Assembly: GCA_003558575.1 (NCBI GenBank)
Contig: PWPY01000069.1
Span: 1 to 8,425, forward strand
Reading direction: 5' to 3'
Length of the DNA: 8,425 nucleotides
DNA from: Desulfonatronovibrio sp.
Lineage (GTDB): Bacteria; Desulfobacterota; Desulfovibrionia; Desulfovibrionales; Desulfonatronovibrionaceae
Positions within the stretch are counted from its first letter, which is position 1, and every line of letters starts with the position of its first letter. The notes beneath the pieces were generated by a model, which made no database searches, was not told the DNA's origin, and worked only from the letters and a program-made list of their open reading frames with translations. The position numbers and the translations under genes are program-made. Of this stretch, positions 1 through 6,355 are shown piece after piece.

Positions 1-1
1 C

Positions 2-1066
2 CGCTACAATAATCAGGACCTCATCTGCTTTTTTCACAATCTTGGAGTTGAAACAATAGAAGAACGAGGTGGGAGAATTTTCCCGGAACAGCAAAAGGCA
101 ACTATCATTGTACACACACTGATTTCCTGGGCCAGAAGACAAGGAGTCCAGATTGAAACAAAGACATCTGTAAAAAAAATACTTGCCAACAACAGTACTG
201 TCACAGGTGTAATAACTGACAGTAAATCAAAAGATCAGACAGATGGTGCAAAAAGACAGGAAATAAAAACAGAAAATGTAATCATTGCCACGGGAGGTTC
301 ATCCTATCCGGCAACAGGGTCCACCGGGGATGGATATGTTCTGGCAAAAGACCTGGGGCATTCCATAAAGCCCATATTTCCAGCATTAGTTCCTCTTGAG
401 ACAAAAGACGATCTGGCCTTAAAGATGCAAGGACTTAGCCTTCGCAATGTCCTTGCTGAAATATACATCCAGGATAAAAAAAATTCCCAGGCCTTTGGGG
501 AAATGCTCTTCACTCACTTTGGGGTGTCAGGGCCTATCATACTGACTTTAAGCAAAACTGTGGTTCAGGCTCTTCAGGAAAACAAAAAAACGGAGCTCTT
601 AATTGATCTCAAACCAGCTGTATCCCACGCTCAGCTAAAAAAAAGAATTGCCAGAGTAATGCATGAACAAGGCAAAAAAAAGCTGGTCAACATTTTAAAA
701 GAATTTCTGCCCATAAAAATGATACCTGTTTTTATTGAGAAGTCAGGATTAGATCCTGAAAAGCAGGGAAACAGCTTGACAGCTGAAGAACAGAAAAAAC
801 TCCGCCTGTGGTGTAAGGGCCTGAAAATGGAAATAAGCGGATTCAGATCATTTAATGAAGCCATAATTACTTCCGGCGGTGTAAACCTGGCTGAAGTCAA
901 CCCCAAAACAATGGCTTCGAGGTTAATCAAAGGATTATACTTTGCTGGTGAAGTCCTTGACCTTGACGCTGATACAGGCGGTTACAACCTGCAGGCTGCC
1001 TTTTCCACTGGATGGATAGCTGGAAATTCAATAAAGCCTGGCCGTCTAAATGATAATAAGAGTTGA
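2..1066 (+). CDS. BaiN/HI0933-family FAD-dependent oxidoreductase (5' end missing)
   Basis: The reading frame is open from position 2 to the TGA at 1064-1066, giving 354 visible residues. Relatives are about 400-420 aa, so roughly 50-60 N-terminal residues, including the Rossmann GxGxxG FAD site, lie left of the window. Visible family marks are ERGGRIFPEQ near residue 21, the block ATGGSSYPATGSTGDGY near residue 96, THFGVSGPI near residue 172, ITSGGV near 289 and DTGGYNLQAAFSTGWIAG at the C-terminus, where the FAD-binding fold closes. The family (also annotated as aminoacetone oxidase-like, YhiN or HI0933) binds FAD and probably NAD(P)H. Physiological substrates are mostly unknown, so I give no specific reaction. 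The internal ATG at 425 is not the start, because conserved sequence continues well upstream of it. The gene converges on hypE with 34 bp between stops and no clear hairpin there. Confidence 0.88.
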   Translation, partial: RYNNQDLICFFHNLGVETIEERGGRIFPEQQKATIIVHTLISWARRQGVQIETKTSVKKILANNSTVTGVITDSKSKDQTDGAKRQEIKTENVIIATGGSSYPATGSTGDGYVLAKDLGHSIKPIFPALVPLETKDDLALKMQGLSLRNVLAEIYIQDKKNSQAFGEMLFTHFGVSGPIILTLSKTVVQALQENKKTELLIDLKPAVSHAQLKKRIARVMHEQGKKKLVNILKEFLPIKMIPVFIEKSGLDPEKQGNSLTAEEQKKLRLWCKGLKMEISGFRSFNEAIITSGGVNLAEVNPKTMASRLIKGLYFAGEVLDLDADTGGYNLQAAFSTGWIAGNSIKPGRLNDNKS

Positions 1067-1100
1067 TTCAAGACGTGATGAAGACACCGCTTGTAAAGTG

Positions 1101-2108
1101 CTAACATATCCTGGGCAACTGCTCCCCTTCAAGCATATCCAGAAGCCTGTGACCGCCCAGACCGGTTCTAAGAATGACCTTGCCCTTTCTTTCCTCTCTT
1201 ACCTCTCCAATTATTGCCGCACCCTGCCCTGCAGGGTCACTGTGCATAATTTCAAGGGCTCTGGCAGCAGACTCCTGCGGCAGAATACAGATAAATTTTC
1301 CTTCATTAGCCAGAAACAAGGGATCAAGTCCAAGAAAAGAACATCCACCTTCAACTTCTTCCCTTATGGGAATTCTATCCTGCTCAATAAGCATCTCAAC
1401 ATCAGACTGCAGGGCAATTTCATTTAAGGTTGTTGCCAGCCCCCCCCTTGTGGGATCTCGAAGCACATGAACATCGCCAAGCTCATTAATCAGCTTTAAA
1501 ATAAGATGATTCAGGTTCTGGGAATCACTGAGGACATCCGTTTCAAAAGATATTCCCTGACGATGAGACAAAATGGCTAATCCATGATCACCAATGGATC
1601 CGCTGACCAGAATTGCATCTCCAGGACAAGCCCTGCTCCCTGAAGGTGATGGATCAGCAATGACAGAACCTATCCCAGTGGTATTTATAAATATCTTATC
1701 TACAGCACCCTTAGGCACAACCTTGGTGTCACCCGTAACTATAAGCACTCCAGCTTCCTGGGCAGCAATTGCCATTGATCTGACAATTTTATCCAGATCG
1801 TCCATCTCAAGGCCTTCTTCAAGTATAAAAGCACAGCTGATATACTTGGGAATAGCGCCAAGCATGGCTACATCATTAACTGTCCCATGAACAGATAGAG
1901 AACCGATATTTCCTCCAGGAAAGAAAACAGGATCAACAGTGAAAGTATCTGTACTCATTGACAACGGGCCTTGCAGGTCTGAAATGAGCACTGCATCATC
2001 CATTTTGCTCAAAATAGAGTTATCAAAATGTTTAACAAAAAGATTTTTAATAAGGCGTTGGGAAGCTTTTCCGCCACTCCCATAATCTAAGATTATTTTT
2101 TCAGACAT
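1101..2108 (-). CDS. hypE: Hydrogenase maturation protein HypE
   Basis: A 335-aa protein of the usual HypE length, with the PurM/AIRS-type ATP-dependent fold. GSGGK is at residues 10-14 near the N-terminus, HGTVNDVAMLGA at 74-85, and RDPTRGGLATTLNE is in the C-terminal half. It ends in PRIC, so the last residue is Cys335. In this family that cysteine receives a carbamoyl group from HypF; HypE then dehydrates it with ATP to a thiocyanate, the source of the CN ligands on the Fe of [NiFe] hydrogenases. The ATG at 2108 follows a modest GGA about 7 nt upstream. hypD ends 24 bp before it, so hypE is the last gene of hypCDE here. hypF, hypA and hypB are not in the window. A run of eight G (plus-strand C, 1440-1447) lies inside the TRGGL codons. 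Identification is secure from motifs and neighbours; the action is cytoplasmic. Confidence 0.97.
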   Translation of the reverse strand: MSEKIILDYGSGGKASQRLIKNLFVKHFDNSILSKMDDAVLISDLQGPLSMSTDTFTVDPVFFPGGNIGSLSVHGTVNDVAMLGAIPKYISCAFILEEGLEMDDLDKIVRSMAIAAQEAGVLIVTGDTKVVPKGAVDKIFINTTGIGSVIADPSPSGSRACPGDAILVSGSIGDHGLAILSHRQGISFETDVLSDSQNLNHLILKLINELGDVHVLRDPTRGGLATTLNEIALQSDVEMLIEQDRIPIREEVEGGCSFLGLDPLFLANEGKFICILPQESAARALEIMHSDPAGQGAAIIGEVREERKGKVILRTGLGGHRLLDMLEGEQLPRIC

Positions 2109-2132
2109 TGTTATTCCATTAAGGGATAAAAA

Positions 2133-3215
2133 TTAAATTTTATATTTATGGTAAGCTGCGCAGGACCCCTCAGTAGAAACCATGCACGGTCCAACAGGCT
2201 TTGCCGGTGTGCATCTTGTTCCAAAAAGAGGGCATTTATCCGGTGCAATTAAACCTTTGAGCACCTCTCCACACTTGCATCCAGGTATTTCGTCAACTTC
2301 AGGCAAATCCTGATCATATATCAATGAAGCATCAAATTCTGAAAAAGTTTCTCTAATGGCCAGGCCACTTCCGGGTATGTTTCCAAGGCCGCGCCACAGT
2401 GCATCTGAAGGTTCAAACACTTCGTTCATCACTTTCGTTGCCCTCGGGTTACCCAGGTCGCTTACAGCTCTTTTGTAATTATTTATAACCTGGGCCTTAC
2501 CATCGTTTTTTTGTCTGATCATGATGAGTATAGACTGCAGTATATCTAACGGTTCAAACCCGCCTATGACCGCAGGCATATTGTAATCTTCAGCAAGAAA
2601 CAAATAAGGTTCAAGCCCAATAATTGTTGATACATGTCCAGGAAGCAGCAAACCATCCACTCTGATATCTTTATCTGCCGATAGGGCCTTAAGTGCCGGA
2701 GGGACAAGCTTATGGAAGGAGAGTATAGAAAAGTTTTTCACACCCTGGTCTTTGGCTAACTTAATTGTTACGGCAACTGTAGGGGCTGTTGTTTCAAAGC
2801 CAACCCCAAGAAACACAATTTTGTCATCAGGGTTTTCCTTAGCCAGATTTAAAGCGTCAAAGGCAGAATAGACAATATTTATTCTTGCCCCTTCAGCCTG
2901 AGCAAGCTTTAAATTCTTCCCTCCAGGTCCGGGAACTTTCATTAAATCGCCAAATGTGGCAATAATTACATCCTTTTGGGATAGAGAAAGATAGGCTGCG
3001 ATTTCCCTGTCATGTGTAACACACACCGGACATCCCGGACCAGAGAGGTGAACAATATTGCCTGGCAAAAGAGTCCTGATTCCACTTTGAAAAATCGATA
3101 CCGTATGAGTTCCGCAGACTTCCATAAACCTGAAATCGCCTTGAATATCCTGCTTAATCTGTCCCAGGATATTATGGCAAAGCTCGGGGTCTTTAAATTT
3201 ACTTAACAAGTTCAA
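2133..3215 (-). CDS. hypD: Hydrogenase maturation protein HypD (TTG start)
   Basis: A 360-aa protein matching HypD in length and motifs. CGTHT is at residues 34-38, GPGCPVC at 59-65 and GFETTAP at 139-145. The cysteine-rich C-terminus has Cys313, Cys315, Cys328, Cys335, Cys344 and Cys352, part of which binds the [4Fe-4S] cluster. HypD forms a complex with HypC, takes the cyanide from HypE, and helps assemble the Fe(CN)2CO unit of the [NiFe] active site in the cytoplasm. No ATG lies at a suitable place: the first in-frame Met after the start is residue 31, right at the conserved CGTHT region. The TTG at 3215 has AGGAGG nine bases upstream and overlaps the end of hypC by 17 bp, which suggests translational coupling. 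A second TTG at 3209 is an alternative start but is spaced less well from the ribosome binding site. Confidence 0.96.
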   Translation of the reverse strand: MNLLSKFKDPELCHNILGQIKQDIQGDFRFMEVCGTHTVSIFQSGIRTLLPGNIVHLSGPGCPVCVTHDREIAAYLSLSQKDVIIATFGDLMKVPGPGGKNLKLAQAEGARINIVYSAFDALNLAKENPDDKIVFLGVGFETTAPTVAVTIKLAKDQGVKNFSILSFHKLVPPALKALSADKDIRVDGLLLPGHVSTIIGLEPYLFLAEDYNMPAVIGGFEPLDILQSILIMIRQKNDGKAQVINNYKRAVSDLGNPRATKVMNEVFEPSDALWRGLGNIPGSGLAIRETFSEFDASLIYDQDLPEVDEIPGCKCGEVLKGLIAPDKCPLFGTRCTPAKPVGPCMVSTEGSCAAYHKYKI

Positions 3216-3429
3216 GGCCTAACCCCTCCTGAAACAACTTCAGAGTCTCAAGTCCTTCCTGCCGGTCAAGCCTGCGCAAAGCAAAGCCCGCGTGAACGAT
3301 TACAAAGTCACCAACCTGCGCTGGCTCATCGATTATGTCTAAGCGAACTTCATTTTTCACACCTCCAACCTCAACCTGGGCCACGTTATCTTCAATGGAT
3401 GTAATTTCCATGGGTATGGCAAGACACAT
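3199..3429 (-). CDS. hypC: Hydrogenase assembly chaperone HypC/HupF family
   Basis: A small 76-aa chaperone beginning MCLAIPMEI, the diagnostic HypC N-terminus. Cys2, exposed after Met removal, is the residue that holds the Fe(CN)2CO precursor and contacts the hydrogenase large subunit and HypD. The second family signature is VGDFVIVHAGFAL at about residues 39-51, with His46. The frame extends five codons further up to a TTG at 3444, but that start would bury Cys2 and overlaps the Shine-Dalgarno. The ATG at 3427-3429, with GGGGAGG six bases before it, is clearly right. It is the first gene of the hypCDE run and overlaps hypD by 17 bp. A HybG/HupF-type specialised paralogue cannot be excluded from sequence alone, but linkage to hypD and hypE favours HypC proper. 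Confidence 0.96.
   Translation of the reverse strand: MCLAIPMEITSIEDNVAQVEVGGVKNEVRLDIIDEPAQVGDFVIVHAGFALRRLDRQEGLETLKLFQEGLGLELVK
3225..3230 (-). promoter_or_regulatory. Ribosome binding site of hypD
   Basis: On the minus strand AGGAGG lies within the last codons of hypC, nine bases before the TTG at 3215. It supports that TTG over the in-frame TTG at 3209, which would be 15 bases away. This strong site probably compensates for the weak start codon. Confidence 0.7.
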
Positions 3430-3435
3430 AAAAAA

Positions 3436-3442
3436 CCTCCCC
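3436..3442 (-). promoter_or_regulatory. Ribosome binding site of hypC
   Basis: The minus strand reads GGGGAGG, six T, then ATG. The spacing fixes the hypC start at the Met-Cys of the mature chaperone and rules out the upstream TTG, which overlaps this site. Confidence 0.8.
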
Positions 3443-3456
3443 AAATAATATTATTT
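3443..3456. repeat. 14-bp perfect AT palindrome upstream of hypC
   Basis: AAATAATATTATTT is its own reverse complement. It sits between the hypC Shine-Dalgarno and the proposed -10 box, so it would lie in the 5' untranslated leader or at the start of transcription. It could be an operator, or chance in AT-rich intergenic DNA. Confidence 0.3.
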
Positions 3457-3470
3457 CATAAAATCAATAC

Positions 3471-3498
3471 ATTTAATCCGGCAACCACTAAAGGTCAA
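3471..3498 (-). promoter_or_regulatory. Candidate sigma-70 promoter of hypCDE
   Basis: On the minus strand a TTGACC box (plus 3493-3498, five of six to consensus) is followed by a 16-base spacer and TTAAAT (plus 3471-3476, four of six). This places the start roughly 35 bases before the hypC ATG. A direct repeat of GGTCA (plus strand 3493-3497 and 3508-3512, 15 bp apart) overlaps and precedes the -35 box and might be regulator half-sites. I saw no TGGCAC-N5-TTGCA sigma-54 element. Read by eye only. Confidence 0.4.
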
Positions 3499-3552
3499 CC
3501 AGAGTATGGTCACAAAAACAAAATAAACACTGCTAAGCACAAAAGTTTTATT

Positions 3553-3611
3553 TTGCCTTTTATAAGGACTGATGTTATTTTTTTCTTCAGCTGAAAACAC
3601 CAAACTACAAT
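3553..3611 (+). promoter_or_regulatory. Possible promoter region for the HD-ddl-waaA-kdsB-carA unit
   Basis: The unit needs a promoter in the gap from hypC, but no box pair stands out. Candidate one is TTGCCT (3553-3558), 17 bases, TATTTT (3576-3581), four of six each. Candidate two is a good -10, TACAAT at 3606-3611, without a recognisable -35. It would start transcription about nine bases before the ATG at 3627 and give a nearly leaderless message, which would fit the missing Shine-Dalgarno there. Both are weak. Confidence 0.22.
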
Positions 3612-3626
3612 ATCCAATTTATCTTT

Positions 3627-4217
3627 ATGACTTTCATCCCTTCATACTATCCCTACAATCCAAACTGGTCAGTACCGACCAAAGAAGAATGCTTTAAATA
3701 CTGGAACGAATTTGATCTGCCTTTACATATTCGGGAGCATAGCAGCAAGGTGGCAGTTGTGGCGGATGAAATTTATGCTCAATGTCCTGTGGAGATCGAC
3801 ATACCGAGGGAGGCATTAACAGCAGCTGCTTTGCTGCATGATCTTGGGAAATTTTACTGCATTGAGCATGGTGGATTTCATAACCAGCTTGGGGCAAGCC
3901 TTGTAATGGATATCACAGGTAACCCTGCCATTGCCCAGGGGGTCATGCACCATGTGTATTGGCCTGGTGATGTAGACATTAAAAAATTCTTTTTGCCACT
4001 GGTTCTCATTTACAGCGACAAAAGAGTTAAACATGACAAAATTGTTTCACTTGAAGACAGGTTTGATGATCTTTTTTCCAGATATGGAATTAATGAAAGA
4101 ATGAATCAGCTGATCCATAAATCCCTTAATCAGGCTCTTGCCATTCAAGAACAGCTTAAACATGAACTTGGAATAAATATAGATGCGAGTACTTTTAATA
4201 GCAGGCGGCTGGTCTAA
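3627..4217 (+). CDS. HD-domain (HDIG-type) metal-dependent phosphohydrolase
   Basis: A 196-aa soluble protein with a single HD domain. The metal ligands follow the family order: His38 in HIREHS, His71-Asp72 in LLHDLGK, His85, the pair His108-His109, and Asp131 in YSDKRV. Such enzymes hydrolyse phosphate esters (nucleotides, nucleotide second messengers or similar), but the substrate cannot be told from sequence. There is no GYP variant signature of c-di-GMP HD-GYP enzymes, and no signal peptide or membrane segment. The stretch SLEDRFDDLFSRYG after Asp131 resembles related stand-alone HD proteins. The ATG at 3627 has no visible Shine-Dalgarno, yet no better in-frame start exists before the conserved part. 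Its last 35 bases overlap ddl, so it is probably coupled to cell-wall precursor synthesis. The specific role is unknown. Confidence 0.87.
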   Translation: MTFIPSYYPYNPNWSVPTKEECFKYWNEFDLPLHIREHSSKVAVVADEIYAQCPVEIDIPREALTAAALLHDLGKFYCIEHGGFHNQLGASLVMDITGNPAIAQGVMHHVYWPGDVDIKKFFLPLVLIYSDKRVKHDKIVSLEDRFDDLFSRYGINERMNQLIHKSLNQALAIQEQLKHELGINIDASTFNSRRLV

Positions 4218-5100
4218 CGAAAGACAGGTTTCCTTAAACGGTGCAGCTGAAATTGAAAAAGCCCTCTACAGTCTTGGCCATGAAGTTACTCTTTTTGATC
4301 TTCAGCCAGATCTGGGTTTACTTATCAAAGCAACTGAAGACTGTGACGCAGCTTTTATAAACCTGCATGGAAATCCTGGTGAAGACGGTCTGGTTCAGGC
4401 ATTACTTGAGGACATAAAATTCCCTTACCAGGGATCCGGGCCTGTGGGTTCTTTTCTTGCCTTAGATAAAAATCTTTCCAAACAGATTTTTAGAAATCAC
4501 GGCCTTCCTACTCCTGACTGGTATATGCTTTCTCCTGAAAAAAGGGACATTCCAGAAAAGTTATCTTTTCCCTGTATTGCAAAACCTAATTCCGGAGGTT
4601 CCAGCCTTGGACTGGAAATTTTAAACAACAAACATGAACTTGAATATCTGTTAAATAACACCAAAATTCCAAGAAATGAAATTTTACTGGAAGACTTTAT
4701 TGAAGGTACAGAACTGACCTGTGCAGTTCTTGAAGACAAGGCTCTACCACCGATACTTATCAAGCCTAAAAAAAGTACATATTTTGATTATGCCAGCAAA
4801 TATGATATAGATGGAGCCCAGGAGATTTGTCCAGCACCAGTACCTCAAGAATTATCCAAAGAGCTTGGCAGGTTAGCCCTTGAAGCTCACAAAGTCCTCA
4901 AACTCAACCACTACAGCAGAACAGATTTCATTCTCAGCAAAGACAATACATTATACATTCTCGAAACCAACACCCTGCCAGGGATGACAAGGACAAGTCT
5001 CGTCCCCAAAGCAGCTCTAACAGCAGGTCTGGAATTCAATAAACTTATACAGATTCTCCTTGATCTGGCTGAGTCAAGATATTCAGAAGCAAAAACATAA
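4183..5100 (+). CDS. ddl: D-alanine--D-alanine ligase
   Basis: A 305-aa ATP-grasp ligase of the short DdlB type, which joins two D-alanines with ATP for the UDP-MurNAc-pentapeptide of peptidoglycan. Motifs run in family order: GGWSNERQVSLNG at 8-20 with the substrate-binding Glu13, LHGNPGEDG at 61-69, SGP-LDK at 85-96, IAKPNSGGSSLGLE at 132-145 for ATP and the catalytic serine loop, the omega-loop region STYFDYASKYD at 198-208, CPAP at 216-219, RTDF at 246-249 and ETNTLPGMTRTSL at 261-273, with metal ligands Glu261 and Asn263. Tyr in the FDYASKY loop is the usual state of ligases making D-Ala-D-Ala, as opposed to VanA-type D-Ala-D-Lac ligases. The start lies inside the HD gene (35-bp overlap); waaA begins 2 bp after its stop. 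No Ddl catalytic residue looks missing. Confidence 0.96.
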   Translation: MRVLLIAGGWSNERQVSLNGAAEIEKALYSLGHEVTLFDLQPDLGLLIKATEDCDAAFINLHGNPGEDGLVQALLEDIKFPYQGSGPVGSFLALDKNLSKQIFRNHGLPTPDWYMLSPEKRDIPEKLSFPCIAKPNSGGSSLGLEILNNKHELEYLLNNTKIPRNEILLEDFIEGTELTCAVLEDKALPPILIKPKKSTYFDYASKYDIDGAQEICPAPVPQELSKELGRLALEAHKVLKLNHYSRTDFILSKDNTLYILETNTLPGMTRTSLVPKAALTAGLEFNKLIQILLDLAESRYSEAKT

Positions 5101-5102
5101 CA

Positions 5103-6347
5103 ATGAAAAAAAACAGCCCTCTCTTCCTGATTATTTTCTTTATTCTATACTTCCTTGCCTGGTTGTTTGTGTTTCCTTTCCTGCTTTTTATAAAAAATTT
5201 GAAACCCTTCAACAAACAGCGCTTAGGCATGGGAATGCCCCAAGGACCCTTTGATTTATGGATACACGCAGCTTCTGTGGGTGAAGCTAAGCTTGCCCTC
5301 AAAGTATTATCTAACCTGCCTGAAAATGAATACAAAAAGGTTTTAATCACAACCATTACTTCTCAAGGTATGGAAATTCTCAGTCAAGGCAATATACAAA
5401 AAGCAAGTCTGGCATACTTTCCCTTAGATTTTGTTTTCCTTATGCCTTGCTGGTGTCTTAAAAGGATAAATCCTCGAAAACTTTTACTTCTTGAAACAGA
5501 AATATGGCCTGGATTGCTCTGGGCATGCAGAAAAAAATCTATCCCCGCGGTTATTGGCAATGCCAGAATGAGCCTGAAAAGCTTTTGCAGATATCTGCCT
5601 CTGTCAAAAATCTTAAATGAGCTTAGCCCTGAGACCATAATAGCCGTTTCCAGCCGGGATCAAGACAGATTCTCAGCCATCTTCAAAAACTCTCAGATCA
5701 AAACCATGGCCAATATCAAGTTTGATCTCATGGAAAACCAGTCTTCTGTGCCCTACATACATAACCCATTGTCTTCTTTTATAAAACCTGGGCAACCTTT
5801 CATTGTTCTTGGTTCCATACGTCGGGAAGAAGAAATCAAGATCCAGAGGCTCATCAGAAAAATAAACCAGGAAAACCCCAAAACCACTATAGCCCTTTTT
5901 CCAAGGCATATGAAAAGACTTGTTATATGGGAAAATTTCTTAAACAGGCATAATATTGCCTGGATTCACAGATCTCAAATTAAAAACAGGCCTTCATCCT
6001 ATGATATAATTCTCTGGGATAAGTTTGGCGAACTTGTTTATGCTTATGCACTGGCAAAATCCGTATATGTTGGCGGAACCCTTGTACCATGCGGAGGACA
6101 AAATTTCCTTGAGCCTCTTTCCCAGGGAGTAGTACCCTGCATTGGACCTTTTTGGGATAATTTTCACTGGGTGGGTAAAGATTTTCTTTCAACCGGGCTC
6201 ATCCACCAAATAAATGATGAAAAAGAATTATATTCAAAGCTGATATCACCAGGATCTTATTCCAAAGAAAAAATAATTGAAAGGTTCAACCACTTCCTGT
6301 CTGAACAGAGGAATGGTACACTTCAACTCATTAGTACAATTTCATAA
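5103..6347 (+). CDS. waaA: 3-deoxy-D-manno-octulosonic acid transferase (Kdo transferase, GT30)
   Basis: A 414-aa membrane-anchored GT30 glycosyltransferase that transfers Kdo from CMP-Kdo onto the lipid A precursor on the inner face of the cytoplasmic membrane. A hydrophobic segment at residues 6-32 is the usual N-terminal anchor. IHAASVGEAKLA at 54-65 holds the catalytic base Glu61. Further family marks are ETEIWPGLLW at 131-140, IGNARMS at 151-157, NIKFD at 204-208, PRHMKR at 267-272, GELVYAYA at 309-316, VGGTLVPCGGQNFLEP at 323-338 and GPFWDNF at 348-354. Two positions differ from the enterobacterial pattern: GSIRREEE at 237-244 where GSTHxGEE is common, and GGQN where GGHN is usual. These may be lineage-specific. 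Whether it adds one or two Kdo units cannot be read from sequence. It starts 2 bp after ddl with only a weak ribosome binding site, and kdsB, which makes its donor, follows 8 bp downstream. Confidence 0.95.
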   Translation: MKKNSPLFLIIFFILYFLAWLFVFPFLLFIKNLKPFNKQRLGMGMPQGPFDLWIHAASVGEAKLALKVLSNLPENEYKKVLITTITSQGMEILSQGNIQKASLAYFPLDFVFLMPCWCLKRINPRKLLLLETEIWPGLLWACRKKSIPAVIGNARMSLKSFCRYLPLSKILNELSPETIIAVSSRDQDRFSAIFKNSQIKTMANIKFDLMENQSSVPYIHNPLSSFIKPGQPFIVLGSIRREEEIKIQRLIRKINQENPKTTIALFPRHMKRLVIWENFLNRHNIAWIHRSQIKNRPSSYDIILWDKFGELVYAYALAKSVYVGGTLVPCGGQNFLEPLSQGVVPCIGPFWDNFHWVGKDFLSTGLIHQINDEKELYSKLISPGSYSKEKIIERFNHFLSEQRNGTLQLISTIS

Positions 6348-6355
6348 AAGAAATC

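Noticed and set aside
172..679. Several A8 runs in the flavoprotein gene (near 172, 477, 639 and 673) as possible frameshift or phase-variation sites.
   Set aside because: They mostly encode lysines in an AT-rich gene, the frame stays open through all of them, and no alternative frame gives a meaningful product.
304..930. Minus-strand open frames of 69 and 99 codons within the flavoprotein gene.
   Set aside because: They lie opposite a well-conserved coding region, have no family resemblance or ribosome site, and are antisense shadows.
1067..1100. A shared terminator between the convergent flavoprotein and hypE genes.
   Set aside because: The 34 bp hold no stem with a U-run on either strand, only a short GTCTT direct repeat.
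1050..1890. Plus-strand open frames of 98-125 codons over hypE.
   Set aside because: They are antisense to an unmistakable hypE, and the translations look like low-complexity antisense sequence.
3430..3444. An upstream TTG start adding five residues to HypC.
   Set aside because: It overlaps the Shine-Dalgarno and would displace the essential N-terminal Met-Cys.
3430..3626. A sigma-54 promoter or riboswitch in the divergent region.
   Set aside because: No GG-N10-GC -24/-12 element was found by eye, and the region is too short and AT-rich to show a known riboswitch fold.
4183..5100. A VanA-type D-Ala-D-Lac ligase, or vancomycin resistance.
   Set aside because: The omega-loop tyrosine and length match ordinary Ddl, and no vanH, vanX or regulator is nearby.
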